Of a stretch of 64,000 nucleotides of DNA, positions 25,793 through 33,895 are shown one piece after another; the stretch's first letter is position 1, and the number at the start of each line of letters is the position of its first letter. The position numbers and the translations under genes were made by a program. Under the pieces are notes generated by a model, which saw only the letters and a list, made by a program, of their open reading frames with translations, did no database searches and was not told the DNA's origin. The stretch is taken from assembly GCA_028293725.1 (NCBI GenBank), contig JAQGOE010000031.1:1-64000 (forward strand). Reading direction: 5' to 3'. Origin of the DNA: Gammaproteobacteria bacterium (GTDB lineage: Bacteria; Pseudomonadota; Gammaproteobacteria; Steroidobacterales; Steroidobacteraceae).

Positions 25793-26947
25793 ATGAATCC
25801 ACTCGATCTATACGACATTGCCGGCGCCCTCACTGAAGAGGAGCGCATGGTGCAGGACTCGGTCGGCCGCCTGGTCGACGAGAAAGTGCTCCCGATCATC
25901 CAGAAGTGCTTCGAGGAGCACCGGTTCCCGAAAGAGCTGGTACCCGAGTTGGCTGCCCTGGGCCTGCTGGGATCGTCGATCAAGGGCTATGAGTGCGCCG
26001 GACTGAACGGCATCAGCTACGGCTTGATCTGCCAGGAGCTCGAGCGCGGTGACTCGGGCATTCGCAGCTTCGTGTCCGTGCAATCGTCCCTGTGCATGTA
26101 TCCGATCTACGCGTTCGGCTCCGAGGAGCAGAAGCAGAAGTACCTGCCCCGGATGGCGCGTGGCGAGGTCATTGGTTGCTTCGGCCTAACCGAGCCTCAC
26201 GGGGGCTCCGATCCCGCCAACATGAAGACCCACGCCAAAAAGCGCGGCAAAGACTGGGTCATCAATGGCGCCAAGATGTGGATCACCAACGGCGCGATCG
26301 CCGACGTGGCGGTCGTCTGGGCCATGACCGACGAAGGCATTCGCGGCTTTCTCGTAGACAAAGGTACGCCGGGCTTTGCGGCGCCCGAGATCGAGCGCAA
26401 GTTCTCCCTGCGGGCCTCTGTGACCTCCTCGCTGTTCTTCGACAATGTCGTGGTGCCTGAAGAGAACGTTCTCCCCGGTGTAGTTGGCCTCAAGGGTCCG
26501 CTGTCATGCCTGACACAGGCTCGCTACGGCATTTCCTGGGGTGTAATCGGTGCCGCGCAGGCCTGTCTCGCCCAACTGCTCGAATACAGCAAGACGCGCA
26601 TCCTGTTCGGCCGCCCTCTCGCACAGAACCAGGCCACTCAGATCCGCCTCGCCGAGATGGCCCGCGGCATCACCACCGCACAGGTCCTCGCACTCCAACT
26701 CGGACGCCTCAAGGATGCAGGCACCCTGCAGCCCGCGCACGTCTCGATGGCGAAGTGGAACAACTGCCGCATGGCGCTGAACGTCGCCCGCGACTGCCGT
26801 GACCTGTTAGGCGGCGCCGGCATCAGCGCGGAGTTCGTCCCGATCCGCCACATGCTCAACCTCGAAAGCGTCATTACTTACGAGGGCACTGAGACTATTC
26901 ATCAGCTCACGATCGGCCGTGTATTGACGGGGCTCAACGCCTTCTAA
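25793..26947 (+). CDS. Glutaryl-CoA dehydrogenase-like acyl-CoA dehydrogenase
   Basis: A 384-residue acyl-CoA dehydrogenase. The segments RSFVSVQSSLCMYPIYAFGSEEQ, IGCFGLTEPHGGSDPANM and WITNGAIADVAVVWA closely resemble glutaryl-CoA dehydrogenases, which make crotonyl-CoA from glutaryl-CoA in lysine, tryptophan and benzoate breakdown. The catalytic Glu is at about 363 in YEGTETIHQL, where it is normally found. Next to mmsA it could instead serve isobutyryl-CoA or another short acyl-CoA. The family call is firm, the exact substrate is not. Confidence 0.85.
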   Translation: MNPLDLYDIAGALTEEERMVQDSVGRLVDEKVLPIIQKCFEEHRFPKELVPELAALGLLGSSIKGYECAGLNGISYGLICQELERGDSGIRSFVSVQSSLCMYPIYAFGSEEQKQKYLPRMARGEVIGCFGLTEPHGGSDPANMKTHAKKRGKDWVINGAKMWITNGAIADVAVVWAMTDEGIRGFLVDKGTPGFAAPEIERKFSLRASVTSSLFFDNVVVPEENVLPGVVGLKGPLSCLTQARYGISWGVIGAAQACLAQLLEYSKTRILFGRPLAQNQATQIRLAEMARGITTAQVLALQLGRLKDAGTLQPAHVSMAKWNNCRMALNVARDCRDLLGGAGISAEFVPIRHMLNLESVITYEGTETIHQLTIGRVLTGLNAF

Positions 26948-26959
26948 ACGTTGAGAGCG

Positions 26960-27002
26960 GACGGAGGCCGCCGCAGTTGTAGCGCTCCGTCTCGCGGCGG
27001 CC
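26960..27002 (+). other. Interleaved complementary segments (possible pseudoknot or alternative hairpins)
   Basis: GACGGAG (26960-26966) pairs with CTCCGTC (26985-26991), and GGCCGCCGC (26966-26974) pairs with GCGGCGGCC (26994-27002). The pairings are interleaved, so in RNA they would be either an H-type pseudoknot or two exclusive hairpins, placed just upstream of the next gene. High GC makes chance pairing possible. Confidence 0.3.
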
Positions 27003-27014
27003 CAGACTGCCTCC

Positions 27015-28415
27015 ATGACGCTTGAAATCGGCCAATCGCAATGGTTAGCGGACCTCGAGGGCGGTGAGTCATCCACGGTCGGCAGCCTCGAACGCGATCT
27101 GTCCGTCGACGTAGCCGTGATTGGCGGCGGATTCGTCGGACTCTGGACCGCCATCACGTTGAAAGAACTGGAGCCGCAACTCCGTGTTGCCATCTTCGAG
27201 AGGAATCGCTGCGGCAGCGGCGCTTCGGGGTTGAACGGCGGCTTTGTCATGTCCTGGTGGCCCAAGATCGCCAGCCTCACCCGGCTGTGTGGCAAGGACG
27301 ACGCCCTGTGGCTTGGCGATGAGACGACCCGTTCGGTTACGGCGCTGGGCGATTATCTCGCCAGAGAGGGAATCGATGCCCAGTACCGGCAATCAGGATG
27401 GCTCTGGACCGCGACGACACCGGCGCATGTTGGTGCGTGGAACAGCGTCGTGGAAACCGCCGGCCGACTCGGCCGCGAGCGGATCTTTCAGGCAGTGCCC
27501 GCGACCGAAATCGCCCGCCGCACCGGCTCGGCCCTCCACCTGGCCGGCATCTGCGAACCGATCAATGCAACCGTCCATCCCGGGATGTTAGGCAGAGGAC
27601 TCGCCGGCGCGGCGGCACGCGCAGGTGTTGAGATCTACGAGAACACTTCGGTCCAAGGACTCGAGCGGTCGCGGCCCGCCACGATCAGGACGCCTCGTGC
27701 CACGGTCACGGCGCAACGTGTCGTCGTCGCCACTAACGCGTGGGCCGCAAGCCTCCCGGAACTGAAGCGACATTTCGTGTGTGTCGGTAGCGCGATTGTA
27801 TCAACTCCGGCCATTCCAGATCGCCTCACGGCAATAGGTTGGACCGGCGGTGAGAGCATCTCCGACTCGCAAGCCACGGTGAACTACTACCGAACGACGC
27901 GCGATGGCCGGATCATTTTCGGCAAAGGCGGCGGCCGCTTGTATTACACCGGCGAGCCACACAGCGCGGTATTCCGGGATGCGCAGGGCATCGCGGAGGC
28001 AGAAGCGGATTTCCGCCGCATCTACCCAATGCTCGCCGACGTGCCGATCGAGCGGCGCTGGTCGGGGCCGATAGACCGAACCTACGACAGCCTGCCGTTA
28101 CTCGGCCACCTTCCGGATGCGCCGCATATCGCCTATGGAATCGGCTGGAGTGGCAACGGCGTCAATCCAAGCCGGATCGGGGGCCGGATCCTTGCCGGCC
28201 TGGCGTTAGAGCGGCGCGAGCGATGGACCGAGAACGGGTTGGTGGGTCGAGCGGCACGCCGATTTCCTCCGGAACCATTCCGGTACATCGGCGGCTCCTG
28301 GGTGCGGAGGGCTATGTTCCGCAAGGACCGTTGCGAACTGGAGGGACGGGAGCCATCGAGACTCGACAAAGCACTGGCGCGCCTGGCCCCCTCCGGGCTG
28401 GAGGATAAGAACTGA
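27015..28415 (+). CDS. FAD-dependent oxidoreductase (DAO/PuuB-like amine or amino-acid oxidase)
   Basis: A 466-residue flavoprotein of the D-amino-acid-oxidase superfamily. The dinucleotide motif VIGGGFVGLWTA is at about 34-46, then GASGLNGGFVMSWW, typical of gamma-glutamylputrescine oxidase-like enzymes, and a C-terminal GIGWSGNGVNPSRIGG FAD-contact loop. The probable reaction is oxidation of a secondary or primary amine or imino acid in the cytosol. It starts 67 bp after the dehydrogenase and converges on another flavoprotein gene. The substrate is not readable from sequence. Confidence 0.82.
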   Translation: MTLEIGQSQWLADLEGGESSTVGSLERDLSVDVAVIGGGFVGLWTAITLKELEPQLRVAIFERNRCGSGASGLNGGFVMSWWPKIASLTRLCGKDDALWLGDETTRSVTALGDYLAREGIDAQYRQSGWLWTATTPAHVGAWNSVVETAGRLGRERIFQAVPATEIARRTGSALHLAGICEPINATVHPGMLGRGLAGAAARAGVEIYENTSVQGLERSRPATIRTPRATVTAQRVVVATNAWAASLPELKRHFVCVGSAIVSTPAIPDRLTAIGWTGGESISDSQATVNYYRTTRDGRIIFGKGGGRLYYTGEPHSAVFRDAQGIAEAEADFRRIYPMLADVPIERRWSGPIDRTYDSLPLLGHLPDAPHIAYGIGWSGNGVNPSRIGGRILAGLALERRERWTENGLVGRAARRFPPEPFRYIGGSWVRRAMFRKDRCELEGREPSRLDKALARLAPSGLEDKN

Positions 28416-28436
28416 CCTCGCGACCCGCCGTACCGG

Positions 28437-30365
28437 TTAACCCAACACCTCGAGCACCTGCTTGAGCGCGCGCCGGGATTCCTGCGCGGCACGCCCCCAA
28501 CTCTGTCTGCCCGACAATTCGCTGTGACCGAAGGCGATCCTTCCATGGCGCTCGCGGATGACCTCGAGCGGCGCCGGGTTGCCCGGCGTTCCGAAATAGA
28601 ACCCGGGTTTGGGTGCAATGTACGCATGACCCCAGCGATTGAGGATGATGCCTGCAATGTCGCGCTTGGCATCGAATCCCGAATCACCCAACATCTGTTG
28701 CAACTGCTTGCGTATCTGCAGTTCAAAATCAGCGTAAGTCGTACCGAACAACCTGGCGCGGGCAGCGCTGGTCTGGAGCTCGATGGGGACCCCGGACTGG
28801 GGAAAGCCAATATAGAACGTCAGCATCGCAGGCTTCGACGGATCGAGCGGCACCGGGACGCCGTTGATTTTCATCGGCTGACGTACGTTCACGAAGAAAC
28901 CGAAACCGTCAAACCAGTGCGCGGCCGAAATACCTAGCTTCGCGAAGGCCTGCCAATTACGCACGGCCACATTGGCGACCAGTATCGGCCCGTGGTGAAA
29001 CTGCGCATACGCCGCCACGTAGGACGGCGGCAGATCACGGACGATGTGACGGGCGATCCATCCACCCGCGGCGACGATCACGGCCTTTCCATGAACGCGC
29101 GCGAGTTGACCGTCGACGACGTAGGTGACGTTGACACCACCAGCACTTTCCGGCTTTCCGTCATGACGGACGGCAACGGCCGTGGCACCGAGTCGAATAC
29201 GCGTGTGCTGCGGCCGATCGAGCGCGGTGAAGTCGATCGGGGCGTAGAGCACGTCGGCAAATGATCGCGTACCGGTGATCGCGTCAGGCAACATTGCTTT
29301 GACAATGTGCCGCAAGATCGCGGCGTTGCCGCCGGGAAAGGAAAACACGTCGCTATCGCCCACCATGTATTCGCCAGTACCTGGCAGGCCGAGCAACTTC
29401 GCGCCATACGCGGAAACCACGTCCGAACTCACTCCATAGTCGCCCGTCGCCACGAGCGGATCCGACAGTCGGAATACATCTTTGGACAGGCCGAGCTCGC
29501 GGATCACCAGGTCACCGTATGACATCGAGTCGAGCCAACGGTCCGTGGCTGCCTCATCACCGCGAGTCAGGACAGGCGTGTGCTTCCTCCATTGCACCCA
29601 GCTGCGGCGGGCCTCCGCCGAAATCGGCGCACGGCGCAAATCGTCGGACCACGGATCAACCACCCACGCCCGCTTTGACGCGAACGGCTTATCGAAGTAG
29701 TAGCCCAGGGAGCTCGCGTCTTCGTTCCAATACATCGGATCGTAGTGATCGCGGGCGAATTTCAACGACGACGCGGTCCCGGTCGGATCGACGAAGTCGT
29801 AAGAGCGCGGCATGCCGATTTCGTCCCAGAGCCCGACGACGTGCGCGTAGTTGTTGTCCGCGCGAGGAATCACCGCGTCGTTTGATCCCTGTGGTCCGGT
29901 GAGCATCACCCCGTCCACTTGCATCTGATTCTGCTTTGCCTCGCCGCCGAACACCGGATGGTTATCGAGAACCAGACAACGCGAGTTGGGGCGCGCCTTG
30001 TGAAATTCGTAGGCGGCAATCAGACCGGAGAATCCGCCGCCGACGATGATGAGGTCATAGGGCTCATCAACTACCGGCGCGGAATCTATCTTCGCCTCGT
30101 AGATCCCGTCGCGAACACCGTGTGCCGCATTGACGACAGAAGCGATGTTGCCATTCGAGCGGCTGTAATCACCGATGCCGGTGTACCCGTTCCACGATGT
30201 GGGGAGCCCTTGTGCGAATGCTGGCGCTGCTGCGCCCAAAAGGACTGCTCCCGAACCGATGAGCGTCGCTCCGACAAAATCGCGCCGCGTGATCGGCATG
30301 TCGAGTCCGAGGGACCGGGCTTCGTCGTGCATCGGGCGCGTCCGACAGGGGGGGTTCTTTGTCAT
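28437..30365 (-). CDS. Tat-exported FAD oxidoreductase, spermidine dehydrogenase-like
   Basis: A 642-residue flavoprotein with a twin-arginine signal (ITRRDFVGATLIGSGAVL, then AAAPAFA). The mature part starts with an FAD motif (LIIVGGGFSGLIAAYEF, about residue 105). It then shows LDNHPVFGGEAKQNQ, a central substrate domain, and HGRIAFGHSELSGRQSW near the end where the FAD closes. This pattern resembles bacterial spermidine dehydrogenase-type enzymes of the periplasm. ATG 30365 has GGAG 12 bases upstream; ATG 30332 (MHDEARSLGLD) is an equally good fit to the family. It is divergent from an exported FMN enzyme. Function assignment is moderate. Confidence 0.72.
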   Translation of the reverse strand: MTKNPPCRTRPMHDEARSLGLDMPITRRDFVGATLIGSGAVLLGAAAPAFAQGLPTSWNGYTGIGDYSRSNGNIASVVNAAHGVRDGIYEAKIDSAPVVDEPYDLIIVGGGFSGLIAAYEFHKARPNSRCLVLDNHPVFGGEAKQNQMQVDGVMLTGPQGSNDAVIPRADNNYAHVVGLWDEIGMPRSYDFVDPTGTASSLKFARDHYDPMYWNEDASSLGYYFDKPFASKRAWVVDPWSDDLRRAPISAEARRSWVQWRKHTPVLTRGDEAATDRWLDSMSYGDLVIRELGLSKDVFRLSDPLVATGDYGVSSDVVSAYGAKLLGLPGTGEYMVGDSDVFSFPGGNAAILRHIVKAMLPDAITGTRSFADVLYAPIDFTALDRPQHTRIRLGATAVAVRHDGKPESAGGVNVTYVVDGQLARVHGKAVIVAAGGWIARHIVRDLPPSYVAAYAQFHHGPILVANVAVRNWQAFAKLGISAAHWFDGFGFFVNVRQPMKINGVPVPLDPSKPAMLTFYIGFPQSGVPIELQTSAARARLFGTTYADFELQIRKQLQQMLGDSGFDAKRDIAGIILNRWGHAYIAPKPGFYFGTPGNPAPLEVIRERHGRIAFGHSELSGRQSWGRAAQESRRALKQVLEVLG

Positions 30366-30436
30366 TCTCGAATGCTACTCCAATACGCTTCGAGTAAGCT
30401 CGGTGAGCCGTAAGAACGGCCAGGGGGAATAAAAAA

Positions 30437-31672
30437 ATGGGGAGAAGTAGACTGTCATCGCTCACCCGGCGCCTGTTTATCGGCGGATTGGCGTCTGTAC
30501 CGGTGTGGTCATCGCGTGTGCTGGCAGACGAGACACCGACAGTGTCGAGTCAATTTCGCCGTGCGCCTCCGCCGGTCACATCGGCCGACCAGGTCGTTAA
30601 CGTCATGGGGTTCGAGCCGCTCGCCAGGGATGCGCTGCCGCCCGCTCATTTCGGCTACATCGCCACGGGCGCAGATGACGACCGCACCGTCATCCGCAAT
30701 CATGAAGCCTTCTCGCACTACGAGATCCGCGCGCGCCGGTTCAACGATCTGAGCCATTTGGACCCGTCCGTCTCCCTATTCGGCGCGTCCTTGCCCAGCC
30801 CAATCTACCTTTCTGCCGTCTCCGCGATGCGGGCGTTCTACGGCGAGGGAGAGCTCGCCGTCGCGCGGGCAGCCAGGACACGCTCCATCCAGTTGATGTT
30901 GTCCACTGGAACATCGACCGCGATCGAGGCAATCAACGAGGCACGTGGCGCGCCGATCTGGCAGCAGCTTTATCCAACCGACGACTGGTCGGTGACTGCG
31001 GGGATCGTCCGCCGTGCGGAAGGCGCCGGCTGCACCGCGATCGTACTCACGGTCGATTCCCCCGGCGGCCGGAACAATGAGACGCTGAAGCGCGCCATGC
31101 AAACTGACAATCGCCACTGCGTCGATTGCCATCCGGGCAACTCGCATGACATGTGGCGCCGGGGCCCGATGTTTGCCGGTCTCGACGTCTCACGGGTCAC
31201 CGGCCTTGCCCCACCCGATCTGACCACCGGGTTTCTCGACCGGGTCCGCTCAGTGGTGAAGAGCCGGTTGATCGTCAAAGGCATCGTCACCGGAGAGGAC
31301 GCGGTCATTGCAGTCAAGCACGGCGCGGATGCTATCGTCGTGTCGAATCATGGCGGCCGGAATGAGGAGACTCTGCGCGCGACACTCAACTGCCTACCGG
31401 AGGTTGTTGCAGCGGTGCGCGGCCGCGTCCCGATCTTCTTCGATGGGGGGATTCGCCGCGGCACAGATGTCTTCAAAGCGATAGCACTCGGCGCTACCGC
31501 TGTCGGCATCGGCAGGCCTCAGGCATGGGGGTTGGCTGCGTTCGGCCAACAAGGCGTCGAGGCCGTTATCGACATCCTGAATCGCGAGCTCGCGGCAATC
31601 ATGAGGCAAGCCGGTACGCCAACGCTTGCGAGCATTACCCGCGAGCATCTGGTGCATTCGCGGGATGGCTAA
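30437..31672 (+). CDS. Exported FMN-dependent alpha-hydroxyacid dehydrogenase with a CxxCH motif
   Basis: A 411-residue protein of the glycolate oxidase/lactate dehydrogenase/mandelate dehydrogenase family. The N-terminus (SLTRRLFIGGLASVPVWSSRVLA) is Tat-like. The FMN barrel is complete: LSTGTSTAIEAI, the catalytic His at about 305 in SNHGGR, and DGGIRRGTD for the phosphate site. The variable loop region contains HCVDCH (C228-H232), a textbook c-haem attachment sequence not found in characterised cytosolic members. It may be a self-contained flavocytochrome c oxidising a 2-hydroxyacid in the periplasm. It is divergent from a Tat flavoprotein gene. Confidence 0.85.
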   Translation: MGRSRLSSLTRRLFIGGLASVPVWSSRVLADETPTVSSQFRRAPPPVTSADQVVNVMGFEPLARDALPPAHFGYIATGADDDRTVIRNHEAFSHYEIRARRFNDLSHLDPSVSLFGASLPSPIYLSAVSAMRAFYGEGELAVARAARTRSIQLMLSTGTSTAIEAINEARGAPIWQQLYPTDDWSVTAGIVRRAEGAGCTAIVLTVDSPGGRNNETLKRAMQTDNRHCVDCHPGNSHDMWRRGPMFAGLDVSRVTGLAPPDLTTGFLDRVRSVVKSRLIVKGIVTGEDAVIAVKHGADAIVVSNHGGRNEETLRATLNCLPEVVAAVRGRVPIFFDGGIRRGTDVFKAIALGATAVGIGRPQAWGLAAFGQQGVEAVIDILNRELAAIMRQAGTPTLASITREHLVHSRDG

Positions 31673-31734
31673 GGTTGGACCGCGATGCTGGAGCGATTAA
31701 CGGCGAACTTGCTGCAGAGTGAGGGATGACACCA

Positions 31735-32139
31735 ATGCAAGCCCTGATTAACATTGACGTGGATGATCTCGATAAGGCAACTCACTTCTACGAAACGGCG
31801 TTCGGGCTGAAGGTTGGTCGTCGGTTTGGTGCCGACGGCGTCGAACTGCTGGGGAGCTCCGCGCCGATCTACCTGCTCTTTAAGGCAGCGGGCACCGCTG
31901 CCTCCAGTGCTGCTCCACTGCGCCGCAGTTACGGTCGTCACTGGACACCTGTTCACCTCGACTTTGTCGTCGAAGAAATTGAATCAGCGGTCCGACAAGC
32001 GGTGGATGCGGGCGCCAAGCTCGAGAGCGCAATCGCCACGCACACATGGGGCCGGCTGGCATTGATGGCTGATCCATTCGGCCACGGGTTCTGTTTCGTG
32101 CAGTTCCTGGGGCGCGGGTACGACGAAATTTCGCGGTAG
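31735..32139 (+). CDS. VOC superfamily (glyoxalase/bleomycin resistance-type) protein
   Basis: A 134-residue single-domain VOC protein. MQALINIDVDDLDKATHFYE begins the first beta-alpha-beta module; VHLDFVVEEIESAVRQAVDAGA begins the second; ADPFGHGFCFVQF closes it. Such proteins bind a divalent metal and act as lyases, isomerases, dioxygenases or antibiotic-binding proteins, so the role here is open. GAGGG (31721-31725) lies nine bases before ATG 31735, which is preferred over ATG 31726. Confidence 0.82.
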   Translation: MQALINIDVDDLDKATHFYETAFGLKVGRRFGADGVELLGSSAPIYLLFKAAGTAASSAAPLRRSYGRHWTPVHLDFVVEEIESAVRQAVDAGAKLESAIATHTWGRLALMADPFGHGFCFVQFLGRGYDEISR

Positions 32140-32190
32140 CAAGCATTCGTCGCCGGGCTCGTTACTGAGTTCGTAGCCGGTGCGTCAGCC

Positions 32191-33621
32191 TCACGTCACA
32201 GTCGGGCTGCCCATCGCCAATGACCCGGCTGCGGGGACGGAATTCAACAGATCCGTTCCGCTCGTCTCCCCGATGCGGCTTGCGCAAACCAAAGACAAGG
32301 CGCAGGCACCGGCCATGTAGGCGGCAATCCAGAAGTTGTCGTGGAACCTGGCAAACAGGCCTGTTGCAATGATAGGGGCCAGGCCGCCGCCAAAGATGAC
32401 GCCAATTTGATAGGCGAGCGATGTAGCCGAGTAACGGATCCGAGTATTGAACAACTCGGCAAACATCGCAGCCATCGGGCCATAGGATAGAGCGTTTACG
32501 GCAAGACCCACTGCAATGGACAGCGTGATCCAAGGCAAGGAGCGCGTTTCGAGCAGCCGAAATAAAACGAAGGCCCAGATGCCCGAGAGCGCAATGCCCG
32601 TCATAAAAACCCGGCGGCGTCCGTAACGATCCGACAACCCGCCGGAGAGAAAAAGCATTGGCAACATAACGAGATTGCCAATCAACACCGCGGTCAGCAG
32701 GGTACCTCGTGGCAGATGCAGCCCCGCGGCACTCGTACCGTATGACACTACGTACGTGATGAGGATATAGAACGTCAGATTCGACGAGAGATAGGCGCCT
32801 GCGGCTAAAAGGATCCGTCCCGGATAAAGACGAAACGCCTCCAACACCGGCGCAGCACACGTGGAATCCGATGCCCCAGGTATCGCGCCTTCGGCCTGTG
32901 AATCGCCCTGGAGCGGCGTCTGTTGTTTCAGTTGCCGAAAGGCGGCGGTGTCGCCAACGCGAAGTCGAACGAATACGCCGAGTCCAACGAGCACAATGCT
33001 AAAGAGAAACGGAATGCGCCAGCCGTATGCTGCGAACGCTTGCGGCGATGTCGCGCTGCTGGCGATGAGAAAGGCGACGTTGGCCAACACGACTCCAATC
33101 GGAACGCCTGCCTGAGCGATACTCCCGTACAGACCGCGCCGCGACTTAGGCGCACTCTCCGTTGCGAGCAGAATTGCGCCGCCCCACTGCCCTCCGACTG
33201 CCAACCCCTGGGCAAAACGCAGCAGCACCAGAGCGAGTGGCGCCCAGAATCCAGCGGAATGGTATGAGGGAAGGAGGCCGATGAGCGTGGTCGCGGTTCC
33301 CATCATGATCATTGCCGCGGCCAGTGTCGCCTTGCGTCCCACGCGGTCCCCCATATGTCCGAACACCACGGCTCCAACCGGGCGCGCGAGGAAACCGACC
33401 GTAAAGGTGCTGAACGAGGCGATCAGCGCGACGAACGAAGGCAGAGCTGCCGAAAAGAATACAGTTGGAAAGACGAGCGCCGCCGCCGTGGCATAGAGGA
33501 AGAAGTCATACCACTCGATGCTGGCGCCGGCGAGACCCGTCAGGGCAAGCTTTAGTGCTGCCGTCTCCCGCGCAGGCGCCCGCTGCGCCGGATCGGCTAG
33601 CAAAGGGCCATCGTTATTCAT
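32191..33621 (-). CDS. MFS transporter, metabolite:H+ symporter (MHS) family
   Basis: A 476-residue inner-membrane carrier with about 12 helices. GASIEWYDFFLY near the start and DRVGRKATL between helices 2 and 3 are characteristic of the MHS family (ShiA, ProP, KgtP relatives), which take up organic acids or osmolytes with protons. SGGLSDRYGRRRVF is the matching loop of the second half. ATG 33621 (MNNDGPLL) has GAGGGGGT upstream, so the longer open frame to 33684 is ignored. The divergent gene is an exported amidase, so the cargo may be its product. Confidence 0.9.
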   Translation of the reverse strand: MNNDGPLLADPAQRAPARETAALKLALTGLAGASIEWYDFFLYATAAALVFPTVFFSAALPSFVALIASFSTFTVGFLARPVGAVVFGHMGDRVGRKATLAAAMIMMGTATTLIGLLPSYHSAGFWAPLALVLLRFAQGLAVGGQWGGAILLATESAPKSRRGLYGSIAQAGVPIGVVLANVAFLIASSATSPQAFAAYGWRIPFLFSIVLVGLGVFVRLRVGDTAAFRQLKQQTPLQGDSQAEGAIPGASDSTCAAPVLEAFRLYPGRILLAAGAYLSSNLTFYILITYVVSYGTSAAGLHLPRGTLLTAVLIGNLVMLPMLFLSGGLSDRYGRRRVFMTGIALSGIWAFVLFRLLETRSLPWITLSIAVGLAVNALSYGPMAAMFAELFNTRIRYSATSLAYQIGVIFGGGLAPIIATGLFARFHDNFWIAAYMAGACALSLVCASRIGETSGTDLLNSVPAAGSLAMGSPTVT

Positions 33622-33752
33622 TTTGCACCCCCTCGGGCGCAGAGTACGCTCCTCGCCACGTCCTGTCCCATTTATGAATGTCATGTGCCGGTCTCTTCCG
33701 CCCGTTTATATCGGCCCTGTCGGGAACGCTGGCGATCGCCCTATCACGTGCG

Positions 33753-33781
33753 TTGAAGTTGTATTTTCGTGCGCGTAGCAT
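33753..33781 (+). promoter_or_regulatory. Candidate promoter for the amidase gene
   Basis: TTGAAG (33753-33758) and TAGCAT (33776-33781) are 17 bp apart, giving a leader of about 108 bases before ATG 33896. The leader holds two mutually exclusive complementary pairs: CAACGCA 33825-33831 with TGCGTTG 33845-33851, and GCAGGG 33829-33834 with CCCTGC 33856-33861. Confidence 0.3.
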
Positions 33782-33895
33782 TGGCCCGCGCCAAAGTAAC
33801 TGGCAGGTCTCAAGGAACAACAACCAACGCAGGGAGCGAGCCGATGCGTTGCGCCCCCTGCCCGGCTTATGCTCAAGCGTCAGAGGAGGGATGAC

